Of a stretch of DNA of 64,000 nt, positions 17,888-27,131 are shown one piece after another (the first letter of the stretch is position 1; each line of letters opens with the position of its first letter). The DNA comes from Roseihalotalea indica (GTDB lineage Bacteria > Bacteroidota > Bacteroidia > Cytophagales > Cyclobacteriaceae): contig NZ_JAINFL010000002.1 in NCBI RefSeq assembly GCF_022458895.1, positions 248,001 to 312,000 of the forward strand, read 5' to 3'. The notes under the pieces were generated by a model. The model saw only the letters and a list, made by a program, of their open reading frames with translations, did not search any database and was not told the DNA's origin. The position numbers and the translations under genes were made by a program.

Positions 17888-18718
17888 ATGAACCCGGAAT
17901 TCTTAAAGAAGATATATGCCACCCACCAGGAGTGCACCACGTGCCCATCGCCAACCGATGTAGCCACATTCTTCGATACCTTACTAGGGGCGCTCTTTTC
18001 TGATTTTACTCAACTAGCGCACCTATCAGAAGCCGAATTTCTTAACCTGATGGAGCAGTTGCAAAAAGACCTTGACCGCCTGCTACAGCAAAGCCCATCA
18101 CAGATAGGCCGGGTGTCGGAGGTGACGCAAGCGTTTTTTGATGCCATTCCGGGTTTGTATGACACCCTTCAGGATGATGTAACGGGTATTTTTGAAGGTG
18201 ATCCGGCTGCCAAAGATCGCGGTCAGGTGATTCGGACGTATCCTGGTTTTTACGCCATTGCCGCCTACCGGTTTGCGCATCAGTTGCATCGCCTGGGGGT
18301 GCAGGACCTGCCTCGCATCATCACTGAATATGCTCATAGTAAAACAGGAATAGATATTCACCCATCGGCACAAATCGGTACTCATTTTTGTATTGACCAC
18401 GGCACTGGGATAGTGATAGGCGAAACGGCAATTATTGGTAATCATGTGAAGATCTATCAGAATGTTACGCTGGGAGCACTAAGTGTTAATAAGGAAGATG
18501 CCGCAATTAAGCGCCACCCAACCATTGAAGACCATGTGATCATTTACTCGGGTGCAACCATTCTGGGTGGTCAGACCACCATTGGGCACCATAGCGTGAT
18601 TGGCGGTAATGTGTGGCTTACCCGCAGCGTGCTTCCAAACTCTAAAATCTATTACCAGTCTAAAATGTATAATGATGTAACCCAGGATACCGACCTGATC
18701 ATCTTTAAAACCAGCTAA
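17888..18718 (+). CDS. epsC: serine O-acetyltransferase (EpsC type)
   Basis: Transfers acetyl from acetyl-CoA to L-serine, giving O-acetylserine, the first step of cysteine synthesis. 276 aa. The N-terminal helical domain includes YPGFYAIAAYRFAHQLH; the left-handed beta-helix of hexapeptide repeats starts at GIDIHPSAQIG, with catalytic CIDHGTGIVIGETAIIG and NVTLGALS. Followed 49 bp later by cysteine synthase, forming the complete two-step pathway. The two products often form a complex; whether they do here is not visible. Confidence 0.94.
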   Translation: MNPEFLKKIYATHQECTTCPSPTDVATFFDTLLGALFSDFTQLAHLSEAEFLNLMEQLQKDLDRLLQQSPSQIGRVSEVTQAFFDAIPGLYDTLQDDVTGIFEGDPAAKDRGQVIRTYPGFYAIAAYRFAHQLHRLGVQDLPRIITEYAHSKTGIDIHPSAQIGTHFCIDHGTGIVIGETAIIGNHVKIYQNVTLGALSVNKEDAAIKRHPTIEDHVIIYSGATILGGQTTIGHHSVIGGNVWLTRSVLPNSKIYYQSKMYNDVTQDTDLIIFKTS

Positions 18719-18767
18719 ACAACCGGCCTCGCATGTCTCTCTTTTTTATCTTTTATCCTGCTTTTAT

Positions 18768-19646
18768 ATGAAACTCGCTGACCTTATTGGAAATACTCCT
18801 CTAGTAAAACTACAAACCATCCCGGTAAAGAAAAACGTGACATTGTTAGGAAAACTGGAAGGGAATAACCCCGGCGGGAGTGTAAAAGATCGCGCGGCCT
18901 ATGGTATGATTAAGGGCGCGCTAGACCGGGGTGATATTAAGGTAGGAGACCAGCTAATAGAAGCCACCAGCGGCAACACAGGTATTGCGTTGGCTATGAT
19001 CGCCCGCATCCTGGGACTGAATATGACGCTCATTATGCCGGATAATTCTACCCGCGAGCGGGTGTTGTCTATGGAGGCTTACGGAGCAAAAGTCATCCTG
19101 ACGCCTGCTGAAAGAACCATTGAGTATTCGCGCGAACTGGCCGAACAGATGGCGGTTGAAGAGGGCTATTTTATGCTGAACCAGTTTGCTAACCCTGATA
19201 ACTACGGTGCTCATTACCGCACCACCGGCCCGGAAATCTGGCGGGATACCGAGGGACAGGTTACCCATTTTGTTTCGGCTATGGGCACCACCGGCACCAT
19301 CATGGGCGTTTCGCGCTACCTAAAAGAACAAAACCCCGCCGTGCAGATCGTTGGTACCCAACCCACGGATGGCTCCAGCATTCCCGGCATCAGACGCTGG
19401 AGCCCCGAATATTTGCCGAAGATTTTTGAGCCCGAACGGGTTGATCGGGTAATTGATGTAAGCGAGGACGATGCCCGAACCTACACCAAACGCTTGGCGA
19501 AAGAAGAGGGAATTTTGGCCGGAATGAGCAGTGGTGGGGCTGTATACGCCGCGCTTCAGATTGCCGAAGAAATTGATTCTGGCGTAATCGTCTTCATCGT
19601 CTGCGACCGGGGCGACCGTTATCTCAGCTCCGACCTGTTTATCTGA
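18768..19646 (+). CDS. cysM: cysteine synthase, CysM type
   Basis: PLP-dependent O-acetylserine sulfhydrylase, 292 aa. K40 in NNPGGSVKDRAAYG is the Schiff-base lysine; SGNTGIALAMIA binds the substrate carboxylate; VSAMGTTGTIMGVSRYL binds the PLP phosphate. The stretch GLNMTLIMPDNSTRERVL and the short C terminus ending DRGDRYLSSDLF favour the CysM branch over CysK. Operon partner of the upstream epsC gene. Confidence 0.94.
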   Translation: MKLADLIGNTPLVKLQTIPVKKNVTLLGKLEGNNPGGSVKDRAAYGMIKGALDRGDIKVGDQLIEATSGNTGIALAMIARILGLNMTLIMPDNSTRERVLSMEAYGAKVILTPAERTIEYSRELAEQMAVEEGYFMLNQFANPDNYGAHYRTTGPEIWRDTEGQVTHFVSAMGTTGTIMGVSRYLKEQNPAVQIVGTQPTDGSSIPGIRRWSPEYLPKIFEPERVDRVIDVSEDDARTYTKRLAKEEGILAGMSSGGAVYAALQIAEEIDSGVIVFIVCDRGDRYLSSDLFI

Positions 19647-19713
19647 GTTTCATCTACCAACCCAAAGCAATTTCTCAAAACTCACCATTTGGGTTTAATA
19701 GACATTATTCTGA

Positions 19714-19830
19714 TTTTCTTTTAGAGACATGATAGGAAGCGGCTGGCAGGAGGCGAATGCCCCGCATCACTGCCTCCTGCTAACCGCCTCCGGCAGCACT
19801 TACCTGCCCGGTCAGATAAACTTTCAAAAG
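19714..19830 (+). repeat. dispersed intergenic repeat, copy B
   Basis: Partner of the element at 4575-4676 (opposite orientation). It contains an internal hairpin: GCAGGAGGC (19746-19754) pairs perfectly with GCCTCCTGC (19772-19780). It lies between convergent genes cysM and the minus-strand oxidoreductase, where it could also serve as a bidirectional transcription stop. Confidence 0.7.
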
Positions 19831-19862
19831 AAAACAGACTTCCATAATGATCGGAATAAACT

Positions 19863-20951
19863 CTAATGTATCGTGATTTTTCGCCCGGTTTCGGCCGCTT
19901 CCAAAATGGCAGCAATCAATTGCATGTCTTTCAATCCCTCTTCTCCCGAAGCCAGCGGGTGTTCTTTCTTGCGGATGCTTTCCACGAAGGCATCCATCTG
20001 CGCTACCTGCTGATACTGTGGTCCCTCAATATTCATCGGGCCCTCAATCGTTATTCCCTGAGCACCGGTGGCATTAAATGCTGGTTCTAGCTTGAACCAG
20101 CCCCGTTCGCCAGTGGCATATAGTCGGTCAACGTAGGAGGAGTAGGTAGTGCTGGAGCGAGCCAGGATACCGTTAGGAAATTCGAATTGCCAGAACACCG
20201 TCTCGTAAATATCCACAAAGTGCTCTTTATCAAAGGTGAATGCCTGAGCCGTTACGTTGATCGGATCGGTGCCGATAGTTCGACGGGCACCCTGGATGGC
20301 ATACACTCCTAAATCCATAATAGCCCCGCCTCCGCCAATCTCTTTATCCAGCCGCCAGGAATCCGGGCCGGGGCGAGTAAACCCCAGCCCAGACTCAACC
20401 ACTTTCAGTGGGCCGTAGACCTGCTCTTGCGCCAGCCTCCGCATTTCCAGGTGGTGAGGCTCAAAGTACAGCCGATAGCCGACGGATAGCTGTACATTAT
20501 TCTTTTGGCAGGCTTCAATCATCTGTTTGGCTTCCGGCACGTTCATGGCCATGGGCTTCTCGCAGATGACGTGCTTGCCAGTTTGTGCCGCCCGGATGGT
20601 GTACTCAGCGTGCATAAAGTTGGGTAGCACAATGTAGATGATGTCGATATCCGGGTTATCGGCAATACGGTCGAACGTCTCGTAGTTGTACACATTTTTT
20701 TTCGGGATGCCGTACTCCTTCATCCACTTCTCCTCTTTTTCCGGCGTGCCGGTGACGATACCTGCCAGGTAACAGTGCTGGGTGTGCTGTAAGGCAGGGG
20801 CCAGTTGGTGCGTGGCATAATTGCCCAAGCCAACCAAGGCAATGCCCATTTTCTTTTCCTGGTGGTACGCTGCTTTGGTCAGCGAAGGGGTAAGTAAAGC
20901 TCCAGATGCCAGGGCAGTTTGGGTCAGGAATGTTCGTCGGGAGGTAGGCAT
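19863..20951 (-). CDS. Tat-exported Gfo/Idh/MocA oxidoreductase
   Basis: 362-aa NAD(P)-dependent oxidoreductase related to glucose-fructose oxidoreductase. The N terminus MPTSRRTFLTQTALASGALL is a twin-arginine signal (SRRTFL), implying export with bound cofactor. Rossmann motif GIALVGLGNYATHQL; family lysine in HVICEKPMAMNVPEA; GGGAIMDLGVYAIQGARRTIG in the C-terminal domain. Substrate unknown. Differs from the Sec-exported homologue at 13579 in export route and sequence. Confidence 0.92.
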   Translation of the reverse strand: MPTSRRTFLTQTALASGALLTPSLTKAAYHQEKKMGIALVGLGNYATHQLAPALQHTQHCYLAGIVTGTPEKEEKWMKEYGIPKKNVYNYETFDRIADNPDIDIIYIVLPNFMHAEYTIRAAQTGKHVICEKPMAMNVPEAKQMIEACQKNNVQLSVGYRLYFEPHHLEMRRLAQEQVYGPLKVVESGLGFTRPGPDSWRLDKEIGGGGAIMDLGVYAIQGARRTIGTDPINVTAQAFTFDKEHFVDIYETVFWQFEFPNGILARSSTTYSSYVDRLYATGERGWFKLEPAFNATGAQGITIEGPMNIEGPQYQQVAQMDAFVESIRKKEHPLASGEEGLKDMQLIAAILEAAETGRKITIH

Positions 20952-20985
20952 CGGTATAATCGGTTGGTTCTACAGGAAGTTAGCA

Positions 20986-21170
20986 ATTTATCATCTAATG
21001 ATTGGTGAATGATGAGTAATGATCGATGCTAATAAGCAGATCATAAAGTACGCCTAACAAATCAACCAGCATTGGTTTTAAACTCAATGCTGGCAAAATC
21101 GCCAAAATACCTAGCCATAAATAAAGTCATACCTTCTATCTCATCAACCATTAGTCACTACTCATTAAAG
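20986..21170. repeat. ATGA-rich inverted repeat segment
   Basis: The left end (20991-21022) has units TAATGATTGGTGAATGATGA; the right end read on the minus strand (21136-21165) has TAATGAGTAGTGACTAATGG and GTTGATGAG. The two ends are imperfect inverted copies about 115 bp apart. Similar units occur at 27890-27925 and 51963-52056. Confidence 0.45.
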
Positions 21171-23795
21171 TTATTCGTTTCGGAGTGAGTCTACCGGGTT
21201 GGCCGTGGCTGCTTTTACGGACTGCACACTGACGGTACTGACCGCCACGATAATAGCTACCGTGCCCGCCAGGGCGAAGATCCACCACGATAGATTGATC
21301 TGGTATGCGAAGTTCTGTAGCCACTGGTCTACGGCATAATACCCCAGCGGAATAGCAATCAGAAAAGCCAGGATAATTAGTTTTACAAAATCGTGCGAGA
21401 GTAAGAACACGATGTCACTCACGGCAGCGCCTAGCACTTTACGGATGCCAATCTCTTTAGTGCGGCGCTGGATAGAAAGCATGGCCAAACCGAACAATCC
21501 CATGCAGGAAACAAAGATAGATAAGCCTGCCCCGACGGTGATCATCTGTTTCCATTTAGCTTCGGCTTCGTAGTTTCGTTCGTTGATGGTGCTTAGCAGT
21601 TCATACTCAAACGGGCGGAAGGGTACTACTTTCTCATACGCTGCCTGGGTAGCTTTTAGCGCCTGTGTCAGTTGGTCAGGCTGCATCTTTACCCACAGAT
21701 CACCGGAGCCTTTTATCAAAAGCAAGGGGCCTATTTTCTCTCTTAGCGACTCAAAGTGATAATCCTTGACTACACCTACCACCGTCAGAGGTTGGTCGCC
21801 GTAGGCCAATTCCTGCCCGATAGGGTCTTTCCCGCTTGCACCTCCCCAACCGACTTCCTTAACAAAACTTTCGTTTACAATAACGGACTGAGAGGAATCA
21901 GTCGTGTATTCCGGCGAAAAATTGCGCCCCTGCATGAGGGGTATTTGTAAGGCCGGTAAGAAATTCTCATCCACCCAACTGATAGCAAACTCTATTTCCT
22001 GCTCCTTATTATTTGCTTTCGCCACTGTATAATTCGGTCCGCCACTTCGGGTGGAGATCATGTCAATGGAAGGTTCCTGAGCCAAATCGTTCTTTAGAGC
22101 TTCTACGATAGCATCATGCCTTCCCCTTCCCAGATAGACAACTGCCAGATCATCATTGTTGTATCCTAAATCTTTTTGTATAAGGTAGTTGAATTGAGAG
22201 TAGACGCCGACCGTAGCAATCATCAGGAAGATAGCAAGGGAGAACTGGAACACGACCAGCCCCTTCGCCAGGTAGTTTTTACCCGATAGCCGAAATCGAT
22301 TGTACAGGGTTTGCACCGGGGTGAAGCCGGACAGCACCAGAGCCGGATAAAAACCGGCGATGAATCCAGTTAGCAAAAAGAGCAGAATGTAGCCCGTAAT
22401 CAGTTTGGTATCGAGCAGGTAGGTGAAGCTTAGGCGCTTGTTCGCTAACTCATTGAAGAAAGGTAATACCAACAGCACAATCAGAATGGCTCCGGCAAAG
22501 GCAATCAGGCATATGATGAACGACTCACCCATAAACTGCCCAATCAACTGCCGACGCTGCCCGCCGATTACTTTCCGAATGCCAATCTCCTTCGCTCTTC
22601 TCAGCGAATGCGCCACCGTCAGGTTGATGAAATTGATGCAGGCGATGAGCAGAATAAACAGGGCAATGCCTGACAGGATATAAGAATAGATAGGATTGCT
22701 TCCGGCGGTCAGTCCGTTTCGGTTGGCACCATAATCAGGGTCAAGATGAATTTGTTGAAAGGGCTGCAATCCAAAATGAATCTCGGCTATAAAATTAAAC
22801 CGTTCCCTAGCCTGCTTCAGTTCTTCCCCGGCCTTGCTCAGAAATACTTCGTTCAGTTTGGGGTCCAGCGTATGATAATCGGCATCGGGGCTCAGCAGCA
22901 CAAAGGTGTTTATGTAAAACCCAATCCAGTTGGTATCTTCATCATTCTGTCGGTTAAACTTAAAAGGAATAAGCACATCAAACTGAATAGATGAGTTTTG
23001 AGGTGGGTCTTTGGCCACTCCGGTAATAACAAAGGGCTCAAAGGCATCTTCTACCTGTAATTCCAGCGTCTTGCCTACCACATCGGTCGTACCAAAATAT
23101 TTCTCAGCCGCCGTTTCGGACAGTACCATCGTATTTAGCTCCGAGAAGACCTGCTGAGGATTTCCAGCCAGCAGGGGGAAGGAGAAGACCGAAAAGAAAT
23201 TATCTTCTACGGCATGCACCTCCTGGTTATGCGTGTCGGTACCCCGTCGTAGAATGAAGGAGGCGGTTTCCATACGTAAGTAAGCCTCTATTTCAGGAAT
23301 TTCTTTGGCAAAGGATGGCCCTACAATCTGGTTGGTGCTTCCTATCTGATTAACTCCATCACTGCGGGTCATGGTGGCGGTCACCCGAAAGATTTGCTCT
23401 TTGTTTTCGTGGAAGCGATCGTAGCTCACCTCGTCTTTGGTATACAGCACGATCAGCATACAGCAGGCCAGCCCGATGCTAAGGCCGGTCATGTTGATGA
23501 AGGAGAATACTTTGTGGCGGAACAGATTTCGGTAGCCCACTTTCAGGTAATTATTGAACATAGCCGAGTGGTTAACAGGTGAAAGTTGATCATGATTTCT
23601 CTTGACAAAAGCTGGTCGGAAATAGGTAATAGCGTTCAGAAAATACAGCCACTGTGCTTTCCGTATCCCGTGTTGCTGTACCCACCGCTGATACATCTCG
23701 TACAGATCACCCTCAATCTCCGGCAGTAGACCAGGGTCACAAAACCAGGTCAGCAGGTGGTTCACCCATTGAGGAGGAAGGTGTTTTGTTGACAT
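21171..23795 (-). CDS. FtsX-family permease with permease prefix domain (1)
   Basis: 874-aa MacB/FtsX-like ABC permease. The first 70 residues form the Bacteroidota 'permease prefix' region (LLTWFCDPGLLPEIEGDLYEMY). Then a first transmembrane helix near 100 (FINMTGLSIGLACCMLIVLY), a large periplasmic domain, an FtsX four-helix block around 365-490 with RRAKEIGIRKVIGG, a second periplasmic domain, and a C-terminal FtsX block from about 755 with RRTKEIGIRKVLGA. No ATPase gene is nearby. Third gene of a PadR-led operon; paralogue of the gene at 23878. Likely exports a lipid, peptide or signal molecule; cargo unknown. Confidence 0.9.
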   Translation of the reverse strand: MSTKHLPPQWVNHLLTWFCDPGLLPEIEGDLYEMYQRWVQQHGIRKAQWLYFLNAITYFRPAFVKRNHDQLSPVNHSAMFNNYLKVGYRNLFRHKVFSFINMTGLSIGLACCMLIVLYTKDEVSYDRFHENKEQIFRVTATMTRSDGVNQIGSTNQIVGPSFAKEIPEIEAYLRMETASFILRRGTDTHNQEVHAVEDNFFSVFSFPLLAGNPQQVFSELNTMVLSETAAEKYFGTTDVVGKTLELQVEDAFEPFVITGVAKDPPQNSSIQFDVLIPFKFNRQNDEDTNWIGFYINTFVLLSPDADYHTLDPKLNEVFLSKAGEELKQARERFNFIAEIHFGLQPFQQIHLDPDYGANRNGLTAGSNPIYSYILSGIALFILLIACINFINLTVAHSLRRAKEIGIRKVIGGQRRQLIGQFMGESFIICLIAFAGAILIVLLVLPFFNELANKRLSFTYLLDTKLITGYILLFLLTGFIAGFYPALVLSGFTPVQTLYNRFRLSGKNYLAKGLVVFQFSLAIFLMIATVGVYSQFNYLIQKDLGYNNDDLAVVYLGRGRHDAIVEALKNDLAQEPSIDMISTRSGGPNYTVAKANNKEQEIEFAISWVDENFLPALQIPLMQGRNFSPEYTTDSSQSVIVNESFVKEVGWGGASGKDPIGQELAYGDQPLTVVGVVKDYHFESLREKIGPLLLIKGSGDLWVKMQPDQLTQALKATQAAYEKVVPFRPFEYELLSTINERNYEAEAKWKQMITVGAGLSIFVSCMGLFGLAMLSIQRRTKEIGIRKVLGAAVSDIVFLLSHDFVKLIILAFLIAIPLGYYAVDQWLQNFAYQINLSWWIFALAGTVAIIVAVSTVSVQSVKAATANPVDSLRNE

Positions 23796-23803
23796 AAGGT
23801 TTA

Positions 23804-23824
23804 AGCTAGGGGCCGGGAGCTAGG
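23804..23824. repeat. short GC-rich direct repeat between permease genes
   Basis: AGCTAGG occurs at 23804-23810 and again at 23818-23824, separated by GGCCGGG, inside the 82-bp spacer between the two permease genes. A related CTGCTCCCAGC lies just to the right in opposite sense. Confidence 0.4.
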
Positions 23825-23877
23825 AGCGGAACCACCGTAGCGCGGCGTTCTCCACGCACCCTGCTCCCAGCACAGAG

Positions 23878-26544
23878 TTATTCGTTTCGTAGTGAGTCTA
23901 CCGGATTGGCCAACGCTGCCTGCCAGGATCGTAACCCTACGGTTAGCAAAGCCAGCGTGAGGGCGGAGATAACTGTGAGCAGGAAGATAGCGATGCCGAT
24001 GTTGGTCTGGTAGGCAAACCCAGCCAGCCACTCCTGCGCAAAATACCAGGCAATGGGTGCCGCTACCACAAAGCTAACCAGCACCAGCCCGACAAACTCC
24101 TGAGAGAACAAAGCGATAATCTGCGTTACTGTAGCCCCCAGCACCTTCCGGATACCAATTTCTTTTAGCCGCTGATTGGTGGTAAAAGAAACCAGTCCCA
24201 GCAAACCCAGACAACTAATAAAGATCGCCAGCCCAGTGGCTACATTGATCAAGCGGGCCGTTCTTTCCTCGGCTCTATAGAACCCGGCGATGGTGTCGTC
24301 ATAAAACTCATACTCAAATGATTCTTCTGGATAAATCTTTTTGTAAGCCTGTTCTACCTGAGCCAGGGTTTGCCGCACCTCATCCGATTGTTTTCCTTGG
24401 GTGGCCATTAATACGTTGAAGCTTCCTAAGTTATAAGCATTACTGCCCATCATAAGGGGATGTAACTTATCTCGTAGGGGGCCATCGTGAAAATCACTTA
24501 CTACTCCAACTACTGGCAGAGCCTTATCCTTATGAAACTCAATAAGTTTACCTACTGCCTCATTGGGCGGATCAAAGCCAAGAATGCGGGCAGCTGTTTC
24601 GTTGAGTAATAGCTCATTCATGGTATCACTGGCATAGTAATTACGACCAGCTAGCAGTTCAATGTTAAATACATTCAAATAACTGGTATCGGCTTCTTTA
24701 ATATAGACATGTGCTTCTATTTCAGATGTATCAGTTCTATAAGCAATGGTGCGCGAGCTCCAGTTATTAGCAGCAGGCAGACTGCTACTCAGACTGACTT
24801 CTGAAACTCCGCTAAGTTGCCTTAACTCATTTGCCAGCACTATGCGGCGTTGGGTAGTATCCTGCCACCAGTGGTCAGGGCGAAAATGAATAATAGCATC
24901 TTTCCGAAACCCCATATCTTTGTTAAGCAGGTAATGCAACTGGCTACCAACCATGAGGGTGCCCAGAATAAATATTTGGGCAATAGCAAACTGAAATACA
25001 ATCAATGCTCTTCGGAAGTAAGCCTTGCGAGTTCTTCCCGACATTTGTCTGGCTTGGTTTTTCAGCGCAAAAACCGGGGAGTAAGCGGATAGCACCCAGG
25101 CCGGATACGTACCTGCCAGCAAGCCAACGATACCAATAATTGCCAGTAGCAACAACCAGCCATTTCCTTTCCAGAGAACCGATAGTGATAATTCAGGTGG
25201 CAAGCTCTCGGCAAAAAAATCAACACCCAACTTCGCTACTCCCAACGATAATATTCCTGCCAATAAGGTGATAAGAAACGTTTCACCCAGAAACTGCTGA
25301 ATGAGCTGGCCCCGGCTGCTACCTAGCACTTTTCGCACGCCCACTTCTCTCGACCTCAGTACTGCCCGGGCTGTTTCCAGGTTAACAAAATTGACCGAAG
25401 CAACCAATAGTAAAAACAAAGCCACTAGTACCAGCCCGTATAAGGTAGGCTTGTGAGCTACCCCGTGATTGCTCATAGTATATTCAACATTAAAATGTAC
25501 ATCTGAGAGCGGCTGTAAAACAAATGCTCTTTCAACGCTGCTTTCTTCGGGGGCTATATACTTTTCTACTAAAGCAGGAAACTGCTCGCTAATGTTAGAG
25601 GGTACTGTCTCTTTTGATAGTTTAATAAATGCCAGTGAGTTACTATTAGTAGACCCCCAGCTATCCAGACCATAGCTCTGGTATAATGACTCTTCCGCTT
25701 CAATGGTGGCAAAGGAAAGGTAATCAGTGTAGGGTAGGTCTGTATTGTATGGGTTGTCTTGCAGAATGCCCGATACTACAAAATCCAGTGTGTCAAAGTA
25801 GGTGAGCGTTTGCCCAACGGCATCCTGATCTCCGAAGTACTTTTGTGCCTGACTTGCGGTGAGTACTACCTGATAAGGTTGAGAAAGCGACTGTTCCGGG
25901 CTCCCAATCATCCATTGATGACCAGAAAACACCTGAAAGAAATCCGGCTCAGCAATGACTACCTCGTTCTCCCCGGCAAAATCTGCTTTGCCCGGAATGC
26001 TTACTCCTGAGCCTACCGAATGAAATGCCGCTACAGCTTCCAGGCCGGTAAACTCGTCCCGGACGGCATGCGGTATCGGACCTGAAACGCCTCCATTGGT
26101 AATCCAGTCGTCGGCAAACTTCAGGCGAGAGGTTATGCGGTAAATCCGGTCGCCGTCGGGGTGGTGGCGGTCGTAGCTGAACTCGTGCTGCACCGTGAGG
26201 GCAATGACGAGGCAGGCAGCGATGCCAATGGCCAGCCCGAAGACGTTAATGGCGGTGTGTAGCTTACTTTTCTGTACCTGTCGCCAGGCGGTTAAAAAAT
26301 AGTTGCGAAGCATAGCGGGTGAAGTGATGGGTGAAACATGACCTTTGCGCCGGAGGGCAAACGGCCGGAAAAAAGTGATAATATTGAGTATGTATAGCCA
26401 TTTGGCCCGATGGCGACCGTATTGCTGTACCCACCGCTGATATAGTTCGTGCAGGTCACCCTCGATCTCCGGCAATAACTCAGGCTTGCAGATGCGGGCT
26501 ATCAGGCGGTGAGTCCAGTGAGGAGGTTGTGGTCGGTCAGGCAT
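23878..26544 (-). CDS. FtsX-family permease with permease prefix domain (2)
   Basis: 888 aa, same architecture as its neighbour: prefix region (ICKPELLPEIEGDLHELY), first TM near 105 (AINVFGLAIGIAACLVIAL), two periplasmic domains and two FtsX blocks (RSREVGVRKVLGSSRGQL near 400; NQRLKEIGIRKVLGATVTQI near 800). It starts 15 bp after the PadR stop, so it is surely in that operon. Both copies end in the shared ALANPVDSLRNE type tail. Divergence is considerable, so the duplication is old. Confidence 0.9.
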   Translation of the reverse strand: MPDRPQPPHWTHRLIARICKPELLPEIEGDLHELYQRWVQQYGRHRAKWLYILNIITFFRPFALRRKGHVSPITSPAMLRNYFLTAWRQVQKSKLHTAINVFGLAIGIAACLVIALTVQHEFSYDRHHPDGDRIYRITSRLKFADDWITNGGVSGPIPHAVRDEFTGLEAVAAFHSVGSGVSIPGKADFAGENEVVIAEPDFFQVFSGHQWMIGSPEQSLSQPYQVVLTASQAQKYFGDQDAVGQTLTYFDTLDFVVSGILQDNPYNTDLPYTDYLSFATIEAEESLYQSYGLDSWGSTNSNSLAFIKLSKETVPSNISEQFPALVEKYIAPEESSVERAFVLQPLSDVHFNVEYTMSNHGVAHKPTLYGLVLVALFLLLVASVNFVNLETARAVLRSREVGVRKVLGSSRGQLIQQFLGETFLITLLAGILSLGVAKLGVDFFAESLPPELSLSVLWKGNGWLLLLAIIGIVGLLAGTYPAWVLSAYSPVFALKNQARQMSGRTRKAYFRRALIVFQFAIAQIFILGTLMVGSQLHYLLNKDMGFRKDAIIHFRPDHWWQDTTQRRIVLANELRQLSGVSEVSLSSSLPAANNWSSRTIAYRTDTSEIEAHVYIKEADTSYLNVFNIELLAGRNYYASDTMNELLLNETAARILGFDPPNEAVGKLIEFHKDKALPVVGVVSDFHDGPLRDKLHPLMMGSNAYNLGSFNVLMATQGKQSDEVRQTLAQVEQAYKKIYPEESFEYEFYDDTIAGFYRAEERTARLINVATGLAIFISCLGLLGLVSFTTNQRLKEIGIRKVLGATVTQIIALFSQEFVGLVLVSFVVAAPIAWYFAQEWLAGFAYQTNIGIAIFLLTVISALTLALLTVGLRSWQAALANPVDSLRNE

Positions 26545-26559
26545 TGGTGAGCATTTTTG

Positions 26560-26892
26560 TTAGTGATGGTCCCAGGCAATTTTGGGAATCAAATCCCACA
26601 TGCGGTTGCGCATGCGTCGGCTTTCTTCCAGGGCCTGTTTACCGTAAGCCGTTACCCGGAATAATCGCTTGGGTCGCCCGCCCCGCTCTTCGGTAGCACC
26701 ACCTAAGCGTGAGTTGAGGAATCCCTTGTCTTCCAGTCGGTTCAGCGCCGCATGTACCGTGCTCAAAGTAACTGTTCGCCCGGTCTGGGCCTTAATCTCG
26801 TCTTTTATACTTACTCCATAGGCATCATCGTAAAGCAACCCCACCGTAAGCATGACCAGCTCCTGAAATTCACCAAGATTTGTCCCTTTCAT
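26560..26892 (-). CDS. PadR family transcriptional regulator
   Basis: 110-aa winged-helix regulator. Start chosen at ATG 26892 (MKGTNLGEFQELVMLTV), where family similarity begins. The HTH with wing is GVSIKDEIKAQTGRTVTLSTVHAALNRLEDKG and the region ERGGRPKRLFRVTAYGKQAL is diagnostic. The usual C-terminal coiled helix is short. It heads the operon of two prefix-domain permeases, a fixed association in Bacteroidota, and probably represses it. A 26-bp dyad lies 147 bp upstream (27039-27064). Confidence 0.93.
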   Translation of the reverse strand: MKGTNLGEFQELVMLTVGLLYDDAYGVSIKDEIKAQTGRTVTLSTVHAALNRLEDKGFLNSRLGGATEERGGRPKRLFRVTAYGKQALEESRRMRNRMWDLIPKIAWDHH

Positions 26893-27038
26893 CTGATTTG
26901 TTTCGTAAATGACGATAATGTAGTAAAACTCTTTTATATCTCCTAGTAACAACAGGGTTATAAGTCAATCCTGGTGCTATATCAAGAGCAAGTTGACAGG
27001 CTATATAACTATTGCGGTAGACAGTAAGAGATCTATGG

Positions 27039-27064
27039 GTGATATTTCACTGGTGAAGTATCAC
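27039..27064. promoter_or_regulatory. 26-bp imperfect palindrome upstream of PadR operon
   Basis: GTGATATTTCAC (27039-27050), TG, GTGAAGTATCAC (27053-27064): 12-bp arms with a single mismatch. Lies between the PadR gene and the terminator of the next gene, so it may be an operator of the PadR operon. Could alternatively act as an RNA hairpin. Confidence 0.4.
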
Positions 27065-27079
27065 TGAATGCATAGTTCC

Positions 27080-27108
27080 GTAAAAAAAGTGCAGTTGTGA
27101 GGCTGCAC
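27080..27108 (-). terminator. intrinsic terminator of the gene at 27132
   Basis: On the minus strand GTGCAG (27108-27103) and CTGCAC (27094-27089) form a 6-bp stem with an 8-nt loop, immediately followed by seven T residues. Located 24 bp beyond the stop codon. Confidence 0.75.
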
Positions 27109-27131
27109 ATAGGTTGAACAACTATTTTGAT

